Of a DNA stretch of 64,000 bases, positions 54,178 to 64,000 are shown piece by piece. A model generated the notes under the pieces. It worked only from the letters and a program-made list of their open reading frames with translations. It made no database searches and was not told where the DNA came from. Location of the stretch: positions 2,326,001-2,390,000 of the forward strand of contig JADLSH010000212.1 in NCBI GenBank assembly GCA_016169945.1, written 5' to 3'. The translations under genes and the position numbers were made by a program. The stretch comes from Trachythela sp. YZ-2020 (taxonomy: Eukaryota; Cnidaria; Anthozoa; Malacalcyonacea; Clavulariidae). Numbering within the stretch: position 1 is the stretch's first letter; each line of letters begins with the position of its first letter.

Positions 54178-55489
54178 GAGTCTATGTAATAGTCGAGGGT
54201 CGAGAGGTCGAGGGTCAAAGTCGAGGGTTGAGGGTAAGAAGTCGAGGGTAAGTAAGTCGAGGGTAAGTCGAGGGTCCCGAAAATCCCGCTTTTCACATTT
54301 TAAACGTATTTTAAATATTTTGCCACATTTTATTATGACTATAACGGTACGCCGGAATTAAGTTCTGCGTCTAAATCAACTGTCGCTCCCACGCCGTACC
54401 TATAATCGTGTTAGGTTCGGCGCATGAGAAGTTCGGAGTCTGTAATACAATAACATGACACTTCCGCCAGGTGCCAGCTAATACTTTACACCAAGCACTT
54501 CGCGATCTTAGGCTTTGCTCTTTCAGAAGTTTCTGAATAAGGGTTTACTACGACAGTATTAATTTCGATAGTCATAGGACATTAGTCATTACATCAATTT
54601 CTTTAAAATGTCGAAACGAATGTACTCCGCCGTTGTGTCCGGCATTCGTAGGTTTAGCGTAGTGCTTAGGCATTCAAATTATCAAAATAGGTTAATTTCT
54701 AAATGTCTTCTTTTCTTTTATACACCCTGTACTGGTTTTCTGCACTCCGATCCCCACTGTTATATTTGACCTATAAAAGTTTTGCTCTCAATGTTATATC
54801 AGGCGTATTTCGATCAACAATTACCAGAATTACAGCGTCAATGAGGCACAATCTTTTCTCAGTATTAATTATGAAAAAGAAATTTAACTATGCGATTTTT
54901 AGCATAGGTTTTTGAAAAATTCGTTCGTGGGTGTGCTCTAACCCACACTATTAATTCTTGTTTGATAAATATGACTGACACGCACGCCTATAGGAGAGTA
55001 TATAGGCGTGCGTGTTAATATTTATTAAACAAGACGTACGGTACCAAAAATCATGAACATGAGCCAATTGTGGAATTTGTATCAAAATATTAGAGATTCA
55101 AAATTGGAAGAAAATGCTAGGTAAACATAAACACACTATTTCTACGCCACTGCGACAAGTTAAGAGTAGCGTTTTATCGAGAAGTGTTTGGTGTAAAGTA
55201 TTAGCTGGCACCTGGCGGAAGTGTCATGTTATTGTATTACAGACTCCGAACTTCTCATGCACCGAACCTAACACGATTAAAGGTACGGCGTGGGAGCTAC
55301 AGTTGATTTAGACGCAGAACTTAATTCCGGCGTACCGTTATAGTCATAATAAAATGTGGCAAAATATTTAAAATACGTTTAAAATGTGAAAAGCGGGATT
55401 TTCGGGACCCTCGACTTACCCTCGACTTTTTACCCTCGACCCTCGACTTTGACCCTCGACCTCTCGACCCTCGACTATTACATAGACTC
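54178..55489. mobile_element. Mutator-like foldback element (1.3 kb, about 330-bp TIRs)
   Basis: GAGTCTATGTAATAGTCGAG begins both arms. The arms stay alignable for about 330 bp, ending near GCACTTCGCGAT (left) and GAGAAGTGTTTGG (right). GCTCTGACA flanks both sides (54169-54177, 55490-55498), a perfect 9-bp TSD as in MULEs. Subterminal GTCGAGGGT words are tandemly repeated in both arms. The short central region (about 54515-55160) has only small ORFs, one from ATG 54608, and no transposase. Confidence 0.85.
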
Positions 55490-58400
55490 GCTCTGACAAC
55501 GTATTACCTTATGTTGAAAGTACGACAACATTTATATCTACAGTAAACATCCATTATCGTCATCATACAGTACACCAGCCTTTGCGCAGTTATATGGTTA
55601 ATTCTGTGCAGGTACTGTATGTTTAGACAGACTGTCATGAATAGTAAGCTTGTTTATAGTCTTCATCTGCTAGTATACGAATAATATATATGTCATATTT
55701 TCTGATAGTATTCAACTGATGAGCTGTCAGATGGTAGGCCGGCTAAATCCTATCCCTCCGGTTTGAGTCAGAAGAAAACATGACATGATGGTTATTATTC
55801 CTTAATATACAGTACGGATGAGTACAACAAGCGAAAGGACGCAACGCACAATCAATCTCTGAAAGCTTGTTGTGTATTCAAGGTGTATATATATATACAG
55901 TAAAAAGGAATCCATTCCATTTACCTAATTATTTTGTAAATGTAAATTATAAACATGAAAACAAATCCTGGTTACAGGTATATTTCAAATTGATTATTCT
56001 GTGCGTGGGTTAAAAAATGTTTCTTGTGGAATTGGTATATAGTGGCAATTATATAATACATGCAAACTCAAATCCCTACGATTATGTCGACCGCAAATAG
56101 CTTTGTTAGACGGAAATGTATTTCTAATGTTAAAAGGTTAATTTCAACGGGCTTGGTTATTAAAAGAACGAAATGCATGCCATAGAGTCAGCTCCTGGGT
56201 AAAGTATTAAAGTTCATATTACTGTTTGACGATTTGACATATTACTATAATTTAAGAAATTCAAAATTTACTTTTAATTTCTATATCATCTGGGATAATA
56301 AGATAAGCGGCTGTCAATTTTTCTGTCAAAGAGCAAGGAAGTAATTATCTCGCTGCTGAAAGTCATATGGACCTTTCTAATCACAGTATAAACTGTAAAA
56401 TTAAACCAATTCAGTATGATACCCATATTGTATTGTAACCGTAGCAAATATTTTTATGTACATGAATAAGTCCTCTCTTAATGTTAATACTCGGACTAAG
56501 TGACAAAGCGGTCCCTACTGTACACGACAATTGCCAATACAAGACGATACAGAACAGAAAAGCACTTGCTATTAGTTTGTTTAGGTTTGCATGTCTCGTC
56601 ACAAGTATAGCCTAGCGTGAAATGTTGTATACTATCATTTTCATTTCTTATATTTTCAACTGGCCAACCTCGTGAATAAACCAAACTCATTTAGTGTTAA
56701 TGAGACACAGCTGGAAGCCAGTATTTCTTGGGCGATTATGAGCGTATACCAATATACAAACGAGCCAATAATCTACAATCACTCCTTTATTAAATTGTGC
56801 ACGAGCAGAATTTATGAACACATCGCAAACGCTGAATGATTCATTGTGAACGCTTTTAACCATACACATGCACGCTCAGGAAACGCAAGAGGCAGACGTG
56901 TAAACGATATAAAAACTCAGTTCATATTTGTTTAAACTCATTGCTAACGCCCCGTGAACGCAGCTTGAACTGCATTTTAACGACGTTTTAAGCAATTTGT
57001 GAGATGACTTAAAGTACGTTTTCCTATGAATGGTCACAGATTAGGTATCCGTGGTGGTGGAGTAGCAATCCTTTGTAGAAATTATTGGAGAATGCAAAAA
57101 AATACCAAATATGGATAATCCGTTCGAATACCTATGGGTAAAACTTACAACTGAAAACTCCAATTTTAATGTTGCAGCTGTATACCGTCCTCCCGACCAT
57201 AATTACAATGCAGATGATCTAATAGATTTCCTAACTGACTAATTTGAGCAGTTATCATCGGAAAACCCCCAATACGAAGATAATTATTACTGGAGATATA
57301 AACAGATTGAATATTCGTGATTTATTTAATAAATTATCCCTTTCGCAGTTGGTTAGATCATCTACAAGAGGAAACAATATTTTGGACTTTTTTATCACAA
57401 ATGCTCCTCACTATTGGAAGGAAATAAAAGTAAGGAAAAGCTTGGTAAGAACTGATCATAATATGATTATCGTATACTCGAGAAACACCATAAAAGCAAA
57501 AAGAACAAACTCAAAATTAAACATGTTAAGAGAACTAGAGCCGGAATGTGGACTGGTCCAAGATAACAAAATATGGTCAAGCCCCCGATGAGATGATTAA
57601 ACAACTCTATGAACGTCTATGGCGGAGATTCGAGAACAGTTTCCCACTGATAAAAGTTCGAACCTCGTCGCACGATCCAGCATTCATGTCTCCTCTTGTC
57701 AAACATTTGTTGGAAAAAAGGAAGAAAGCCGTAGGTGATAGAAGAATCTATTCTTCGTCTACAAAATCAGATCAACATATTAATTCGCGCCAATCAACTT
57801 AATCGTGTTCAAAATGAGAACCAAAAACATAAAGCTGGAACAAAGAAATGGTGGAATAATGTCAGTAATATTACTGGAAGGAAAGAGAAAAATTCACCCG
57901 TTAGCTCTCTGACTGATCCGAATGCTATAAATGCTTACTTTCAAAGTCCTAATACCGATCCTAATTATTCAGCTCCTCAGTTACTAGAAATTCCTGAAGG
58001 AACTAGAATCCCTTCTCTTTCTTTCGACATAGTCCATAACTTCTTAAGAAAACAGAAGCGTTCATCATCTGGCCCGGACGATCTACCATATTGGTTCTGG
58101 AAGACGTATGCAGCTGAATTGGCCCCAGCAATAATAGAAATATTTAACGTATCTCTGAAAGTTGGAAAAGTCCCTGAAGTATGGAAGAGAGCAAATATAG
58201 TTCCAATACCAAAAGAAAATGCTATCAACTCGAGTTCCCAACTAAGACCTATTTCACTAACAGACATCATAATGAGGCTATTTGAGAGATGTATATACAC
58301 AAATGAGATTGCAGATGTTATGTGTGATTCAATCGATTCTGACCAATACGCATACAAAGTAGGAAATAACTCAACGATGGCTCTAAATAAATGTCAACAT

Positions 58401-59301
58401 ACGTGCTTAGAAAGGCTGGATAATGGTGCTAAATATGTAAGAGTGCTATCATTTGACTTTAGCAAGGCTTTTGACAGTGTTCCACACGACATATTATTTG
58501 AAAAAGTTAAGAGGCTGCCTTTTAACCCGTACACAACAAATTGGATGATTGATTTATTTAAAAGATCGCAAACAGAGAGTAACAGTTGATGGCATCACAA
58601 CCGAGTTTTACCAAATTAATCGTGGCATGCCCCAGGGGACTGTCCTAGGCCCAATATTATTTTCAATAATGGTAAATGACATTAAATCAATCAATCCAAT
58701 CAATGAACTTTACAAATTCGCTGATGATATAACAGTAGAAGCCCCAGGCTATGATGAGGATGATACAGGTACAGCAGAGCGTGGAAGAATGTACATTTTA
58801 CGAGTGTGCAAATATTATGGTTTCTCAGCTAAGCATGCAGTTAGAACTTCTCTTTCAGAGTTTAATAATGTCATTATTCACCTTCGGAATCGAACTTTGG
58901 GGGGAGCATCTTATACTAAATATATTAGCCAGATTGACAAGTTTGTCAATCGTACATACCGCAATGGGTATGCGGGACAAGAAGTTATGGACGAAAATGT
59001 TAAATGACGGAAACAATGCGATAAGAGAACTTCTATACCCAACAAGTTAAATCGAACTTTAAGACAAAGGGAGCATGACTTTAAGCTGCCTCTAGTAAGA
59101 ACTGAGAGATTTAAAAACTCATTTGTATATAGATGTCTTTTCAATTTTATCTAGTATATAATATATCTCAACACTTTCTAATAATATTATATAGAATTTT
59201 ACTAGTTTTATTAAATTATTGATGTAAATAACCAATAATTCCATGTAAATTCAGACGTGTGTTTTGAGTATTCAATAAAGACTATTATTATTATTATTAT
59301 T

Positions 59302-60225
59302 TTTCTAGCTGAGACTAAACGAGAGCACAGTATAATGTCCAAATTTAAGCATGTGGGAGACATATAGAATCGGACGCTGGCGGATGATTCGTAGCAATAT
59401 TTTTGTGATTTTTTGACCCTCGACCCTCGACACTCGACAATTAGACAAACTTCATGCGGTATATTGAAAGACTTCCTGTTTTGTGAACCATGAAAGCTTG
59501 GTCAATTGAAGACGGTTTTTTATGCATTGGCCATCGAATATTATCGAATAGTGCAGAATTAGCTTAAAATAACAAGGAGTATATATCTTTCACGCATGTT
59601 ACGGCAGCAAACGTTTTTCGCACGGTCTGCGCAAACCTTTATCCAGACATTTTGCGGAGATAAGTATGTATGATAATCAATACAACCAAATTGCAGCAAA
59701 ATTATACCTAACACTGAAGTGTCGTCGCGCCGGATGTCGGGATTTGCATTCACTTCTGTTTAAAACATGCGAAAATTTTTAGTTCCCTTGAATTTGCCGT
59801 ACCTTTGAGTAAAAGTGCTTCGGTATTTGCTTAACGCAAAGTTTAGTCTGAACAAACAGATATGTTTTATACGCCGATGTATATTTAGATAAACCATACC
59901 CTGCATGAAATTTTGATCGCTGCATGCTTCAAAAGGCGCCACTTGACACATTATAGAGCGAAACATACTTCAAATAAAAGCATCTTATGCGCTCAAGATT
60001 GGAGTTAGCAACAAGAAGAGTTAGAAAACGAATAAACAGTAATATTGCGATTATATTTAAAAATCAATATCAAATTTATTTATAAATTCAAAATATTCGT
60101 GTCTTTATATATCTCATTTTATGGCTAACCTTTTCGGCTGGAAATGGATTTTGATACTATCAACCCAGTGTGTTAGTATTTCAGGCTGCGCATTAGACTT
60201 GCTCCAAGTCTGTCTCTTAAAGAGG
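59302..60225. other. No gene seen
   Basis: 59415-59440 has a short TGACCCTCGACCCTCGAC stretch like the Mutator-like termini at 54178 and 55489, perhaps a relic of another copy. No coding signal. Confidence 0.5.
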
Positions 60226-60440
60226 TTTTTATTGGGGAGTTATAAAGGATTGGGAGTTATAAAGGGCGCACGGAAATGCGGGCGGGAGGAAATTTCTCGC
60301 CTCCCGCACGCCCGCCCGCCTTAATTTCCTCCCGCCCGCATTTTCGTGCGCCCTTTATAACTTCGTGCGCCTTTTATAATCCCCAATCCTTTAACTCTCC
60401 AATCCTTTATAACTCCCCAATAAAAACCCCTTTAAGAGAC
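60226..60440. repeat. GC-rich compound palindrome
   Basis: GGGGAGTTATAAAGGATTGG and TTATAAAGGGCGCACG recur inverted on the right (CGTGCGCCCTTTATAA; CCAATCCTTTATAACTCCCC). GCGGGCGGGAGGAAAT pairs with ATTTCCTCCCGCCCGC. The centre carries CCCGCACGCCCGCCCGCC. Outer words AGAGGTTTTTATTGGGG and CCCCAATAAAAACCCCTT also pair. Confidence 0.85.
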
Positions 60441-61614
60441 AGACTTGGCGCAAGTCTAGCTGCGCATCAGCCTTATATTGTAGTAAAAAACATATATCAA
60501 TTATTACCCTGTAAAGAAACATATATCAATCATGCAAACCGCAACATTAAATTAGCATTGTTTCGATATATACATATATATATTGGCTAAAAGTAATCCC
60601 TATTAATTATTCAAGACTCAAGCAGCAAAACCAAGACTTGCAACAGATATTTTGCTGGCAAACCCAACAAAATACACAGCCTGAAACATTAACACTAGCA
60701 TGATAATGTGAGTGTCGAAATCCATTTCCAGTCGAAAACTTTAGAAATTAAGTTAAATATTGCCGCTCCTTTCGGAAAAATAGAAAAAATTATTGACCCT
60801 ATGGACTTTTCATAGTATTTTCATCTAGGAAGACTTGCGAAAGATTCTTCGATACCGCTAACTTCTAAAACAATACAGGGAAAATTGATATTAGTCCATG
60901 ATTTCATTAAAACACTTAATAGAAAGTATTATTCCGCTATCCGATATCCACTATCCGGTATACGGTACCCGCGTTTTCCACCATGCTCATTAATAACATG
61001 TTCAAGGAACTTTGCAGCACTGAATGTAGCTATTGAAATATTTTAGACCTGGGTGGATAGATCTTTTGCTTTTTACCTTGTTTTGAAAATACCGATATGT
61101 ATGTTCAGTTTCTTTTTCAATCTATATTATTCTACAAAATGCTCCTACCCCTCCCAAATATTTATATTATGCTTTATTTGTGGTGTCCATTCAAACAGCT
61201 GTAGACACAGTAGACACACGTACCCAGTGGATACCTATTTTTACTTTATGTATTGAGGGATGGCTCAGAGATTTACTGAGAATTAAGGCTTCCTCGCTAC
61301 TAACTTAAGACTCTTAATATAAGGTCAAACTGAATATAATTGAAACATGATTCAAAATAAATGCATGCGCCAACAAATACTGGTTTTGAAGATTTCATGC
61401 ACTTTTTGATCTAGTAGGCCCACATTATTGGCTTGATTTGCCCAATGAATAATGAGCGTTCTCCGATGACAATTTAAAAAAATACAAAGTGATTAACAAC
61501 ATTTTAATGAAGACACGGAAATATAAGACGCAATACTGTACATTTAAAATCGCTACATAACATGTCTGGTATAACCATATAAATGTCAGGTAAAACTTTC
61601 TTAAACATGTCTAT
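60441..61614. other. No gene seen
   Basis: AT-rich sequence. The 67-codon ORF at 61053 is a chance cysteine/phenylalanine-rich frame. TATCCGATATCCACTATCCGG near 60939 is a short repeat. Confidence 0.45.
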
Positions 61615-63663
61615 CAGGGGCGGAACTAGGAATTTTCGTACGTTAGTCAAACAATTTTGGTTCCACTACCCCAGGGGGGAGCATTTTTTTCGGTGGGAAG
61701 GGGGGTGGAGCGCTATTGTTTTTAGCTAGGCAATAAAATGACTATTTCAGCATGCCTAGGAAACACAATTTGCCATATATTATGCTAATAGATATCGTAT
61801 TACAAACAGCGTAACACCAAACCATGCGGTCAAAGACTCAAAATTTCGACATATTATACAGTCATTTTCAACTGACTTTACACCGGAAGTTTCGCAAGTT
61901 CGTTGCCAACTTCCTATTTACGTTCCAAATTTGGAATATTGGGCGGTAAATTCATAACGAACTTCGTAACGAACTTTGTTGACGAACTTGTGAACTTGTG
62001 ACTATGTCTATGAACAATTTGCTGTCTAAATTTGCACGATTTGATCTATTGCTATTACGTTCATTATTTCATTTATAGACAAATTGCCTAGTTTTTGTAA
62101 ATATCTTAGTTATATAATTTATATGATTGTACTTTGCGCAAATTTTTATTAGACTAATAAATACAATTTTTTATCGAAGTCATGCAAATACAGTAAACAC
62201 TTAATACAATAATACACGTTGTTTTGTTGATTTACTGTTATTTAATTTGTAATTAATATATAATTGACAAAAACAATGTCAATAAATATGATACAGCATA
62301 TTGTGGTATAATTACTCCAGCTTTTACAGCCAACAAAGAACATAAACAAACATTTTGCAGTAATACACTACATATTACATATATCTCCAATAATTCCAGC
62401 TAAAGTTACACAAATACTGTATTTACATGTAAATCGTACGTATAATTATAAACACAACAAGACTTTCAAGTTACATATCATATATGTACATGTTAAACAT
62501 GATGTACATTGAAAACGCATGCTTACAACAACTGACTGGACAGTGGCATTTAGTGGCCTCGCTTGTAAAACTTGTTTAATTAACTAAAAATGTACTACAG
62601 TTCCAACATTGACATTCATCGAATTCGCCAAGTTCACAAGTTCGTCAACAAAGTTCGTTACGAAGTTCGTTACGAAGTTACCGCCCAATATTCCAAATTT
62701 GGAACGTAAATAGGAAGTTGGCAACGAACTTGCGAAACTTCCGGTGTAAAGTCAGTTGAAAATGACTGTAATATTTGGTTCGGTCGATAAAAATACATCC
62801 GCAATACCTTGGCTGATACAAATATTACAACAAATGCGAATATAACGACTATATAATAATATAAATGACCTTTTGACCAACCGCAAATATATGCTAATTC
62901 AGCCAAGCGGCTTTTACCGGCGTGAAATAGACACACTTTGAACTTAGTAATACTCAGTAATAGTATCAGTATCAGACTATAAACCAAATTGGTTTATAAA
63001 TAGGATCTCTTTTAATACCTTATTGCTGTACACTTCTTATTTTGTTGACAAGCAACTCTGGGTGTGAAAATTTCTGCGCCAAAATCTCTCGACAGACTGA
63101 CATGGGTGTCATTGATAGCATCTTGGACAGATCTTGTATCCAAAGCGTGCATTATACTCGATCCTCAAACCAATTTGAACCTTTGCGGTCAAGTAGCAAT
63201 CAGAAAGACTTTCTTTTCATTTCGTATTGACTGAAGACTGCTGAATACCCCAAGGAGCGCTGCTGAATACCCCAAGGAGCGAATTAGTCAAACAAATCGG
63301 GCCAATGAGAAAGGAGAATATTTCCTTAATCAGCCAATCAGAAAGCTCGAATATTGCCTAAATGAGTCAGACCCCCGCAAACTTTAGTCAAAATTCAAAT
63401 GGACCAATCAAATGGCTAGAATCCGCCGCAGATTAGTCAAAACTCGGTAGGGTCTTTAGTAGAGGTAACCGCTATTATAAACACAGACATAATTAGTGTA
63501 GGGCTACATAAAGACTCAACCCAAAACTCACGCAGATAACCGCTATTTTGACTTTTTTACTGCAGGCTGCATGAAATATTACAACTGGACTATGTATTTT
63601 TATATCTGCGCAATTTTTACCTTAGTCGCGTGACTAGTTTGACTACCCCTAGATCCGCCCCTG
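61615..63663. mobile_element. hAT-like non-autonomous element (2 kb) with perfect 8-bp TSD
   Basis: Ends CAGGGGCGGAACTAGG and, in reverse complement, CAGGGGCGGATCTAGGG. ATGTCTAT occurs at 61607-61614 and 63664-63671, an exact 8-bp TSD. Same end family as 12733-14318. No transposase is present. Near 63242, GCTGAATACCCCAAGGAGCG is duplicated in tandem. The left 45% is occupied by a nested foldback element (61860-62768). Confidence 0.85.
61860..62768. mobile_element. Foldback element with about 140-bp TIRs and TA flanks
   Basis: CAGTCATTTTCAACTGACTT starts both arms, which match for about 140 bp with only a few differences, including GGAATATTGGGCGGTAA and GACGAACTTGTGAACTTG. TA lies on both sides (61858-61859, 62769-62770), as for Tc1/mariner insertions. 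The centre is AT-rich and non-coding. Confidence 0.8.
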
Positions 63664-63780
63664 ATGTCTATACAGACAGGGCGAAGAGCTTTTAAGCGAG
63701 ATCAGTTTCAAATTAAATTGAAATATCATACGATAGTCATAAAGTAATGTTGACTTACTAAATATTACAGCAGTACAGTT

Positions 63781-64000
63781 AAGCCTGGTTCACACGAGTG
63801 AGATAAGCATAAGCAGAAATACAAGGCTTAAAAAGACAAAGCGGGAATCTTTTGCTTATATGTCGTCGTTTATGTTGCACACTTCCGATTGCATCCCTTT
63901 GTTTTATCTTTTGTCTTTGCTTATGCTTGTGACTTTAGTACTCCGTAATATAAGCTTATAAATATAATTTACAAGTCCGCGTACTTTTATCGATGTTATC
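63781..64000. mobile_element. MITE with GTGAGATAAGCA end, second copy, cut by window edge
   Basis: AAGCCTGGTTCACACGAGTG, then AGATAAGCATAAGCAG, matches the ends of the MITE at 47590-47842. GCTTATGCTTGTGAC near 63920 may be the inner part of the right arm; the terminal bases are not visible before the window ends. Confidence 0.65.

Larger units (their letters stand above)
52511..57029. mobile_element. 4.5-kb insertion block splitting LINE ORF2
   Basis: ORF2 breaks off at RKDGNFK near 52510 and resumes with RLGIRGGGV at 57030. The block between has no supported gene. Its left edge (52530-52830) and right edge (56930-57020) are both rich in TTGAAC/GTTCGAAC words, which may mark ends of one element, but no clean inverted repeat or TSD was found. 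It contains a palindrome at 53530 and the Mutator-like element at 54178-55489. 53030-53530 and 55500-56930 show nothing coding. Confidence 0.55.
51059..59154 (+). pseudogene. LINE ORF2 (endonuclease-reverse transcriptase), in three pieces
   Basis: Piece 1 (51059-51223): SRRGRNTRQKPLHPYRNLSR to QCLVLNVR. Piece 2 (52354-about 52510): VKPDAYPALYAELKSNNIDV, CCISETRLNPT, a TGA, then IIRKD, the start of an APE-type endonuclease. Piece 3 (57030-59154): LGIRGGGVAILCRNYW, AAVYRPPDHNYNADDLIDF, IIITGDINRLNIRD, FFITNAPHYW; then RT with RSSSGPDDLPYWFWK, VSFDFSKAFDSVPHDIL-type motif A, RGMPQGTVLGPILFSIMVND (motif B) and KFADDITV (motif C). After motif C a deletion and frameshifts lead to KLWTKMLNDGNNAIREL and FKNSFVYRCLFNF. 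All catalytic RT motifs are recognisable, so decay is moderate. Confidence 0.8.
50192..59301 (+). mobile_element. Jockey/CR1-like LINE, interrupted twice
   Basis: Pieces in order: ORF1 50192-51059; ORF2 start 51059-51223; insertion 51224-52353; ORF2 endonuclease 52354-about 52510; insertion to about 57029; ORF2 remainder 57030-59154; 3' UTR with AATAAAG and an (ATT)n tail ending about 59301. The pieces are collinear and overlap in content with no duplication, so they come from one copy. Stops and frameshifts are frequent. ORF1 stop and ORF2 start overlap at TAATG. Confidence 0.8.

Overview
The window looks like AT-rich, repeat-dense nuclear DNA from an early-branching animal, most likely a cnidarian and perhaps an anthozoan. 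The reasons are spliceosomal GT-AG introns, a kinase exon of the expanded DSTYK-like kind, DUF6589 and RecQ-like genes of the type abundant in corals and anemones, and many jockey/CR1-like LINE, Mag-like Gypsy, PIF/Harbinger, hAT, Mutator-like and Polinton remnants. Taxonomy is inferred from gene families only. Almost no ordinary host gene is visible: one 3'-terminal kinase exon (11656-12060) is the only good host candidate.

Layout. 1-1070: 3' end of a LINE. 2104-3666: a PIF/Harbinger transposase gene with one intron and a late stop. 4206-4600: a hAT-type MITE. 5215-9923: a decayed Polinton/adintovirus-like element with a BRO-N gene, a 2TM protein, a TFIIB-ribbon/VLTF3-like factor, two small proteins and the N-terminal part of a protein-primed DNA polymerase B. 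9959-10235: a 47-bp minisatellite. 12733-14318: a hAT-like non-autonomous element.

14836-23371 is the main item: an 8.5-kb DNA transposon with 64-bp perfect terminal inverted repeats and a 9-bp target-site duplication. It carries two convergent multi-exon genes, ZAD-DUF6589 (plus strand) and a RecQ-like helicase (minus strand). Each gene starts just inside one terminal repeat and both end near 20.2-20.8 kb. I read DUF6589 as the likely transposase and the helicase as its accessory enzyme. The layout resembles the helicase-encoding Academ lineage (AcademH) as I remember it. Later insertions, several with their own TSDs, sit in its introns and between its genes.

23.4-36 kb: tandem repeats, LINE scraps, a broken Gypsy element (28920-33181) whose only upstream LTR sequence is inverted, and a 2.7-kb TTAA-flanked element with about 190-bp terminal repeats. 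36-50 kb: a hAT transposase fragment, long palindromes, and inverted arrays of one repeat family at 37.8-38.05 kb and 48.4-49.4 kb around 10 kb without a recognisable gene. 50.2-59.3 kb: one LINE with ORF1 and ORF2 overlapping at TAATG, split by a chimeric LINE insertion and by a 4.5-kb block that contains a Mutator-like element. 61.6-63.7 kb: a hAT-like element with a perfect 8-bp TSD and a nested foldback element. Coordinates of introns, frameshifts and element ends were read by eye.
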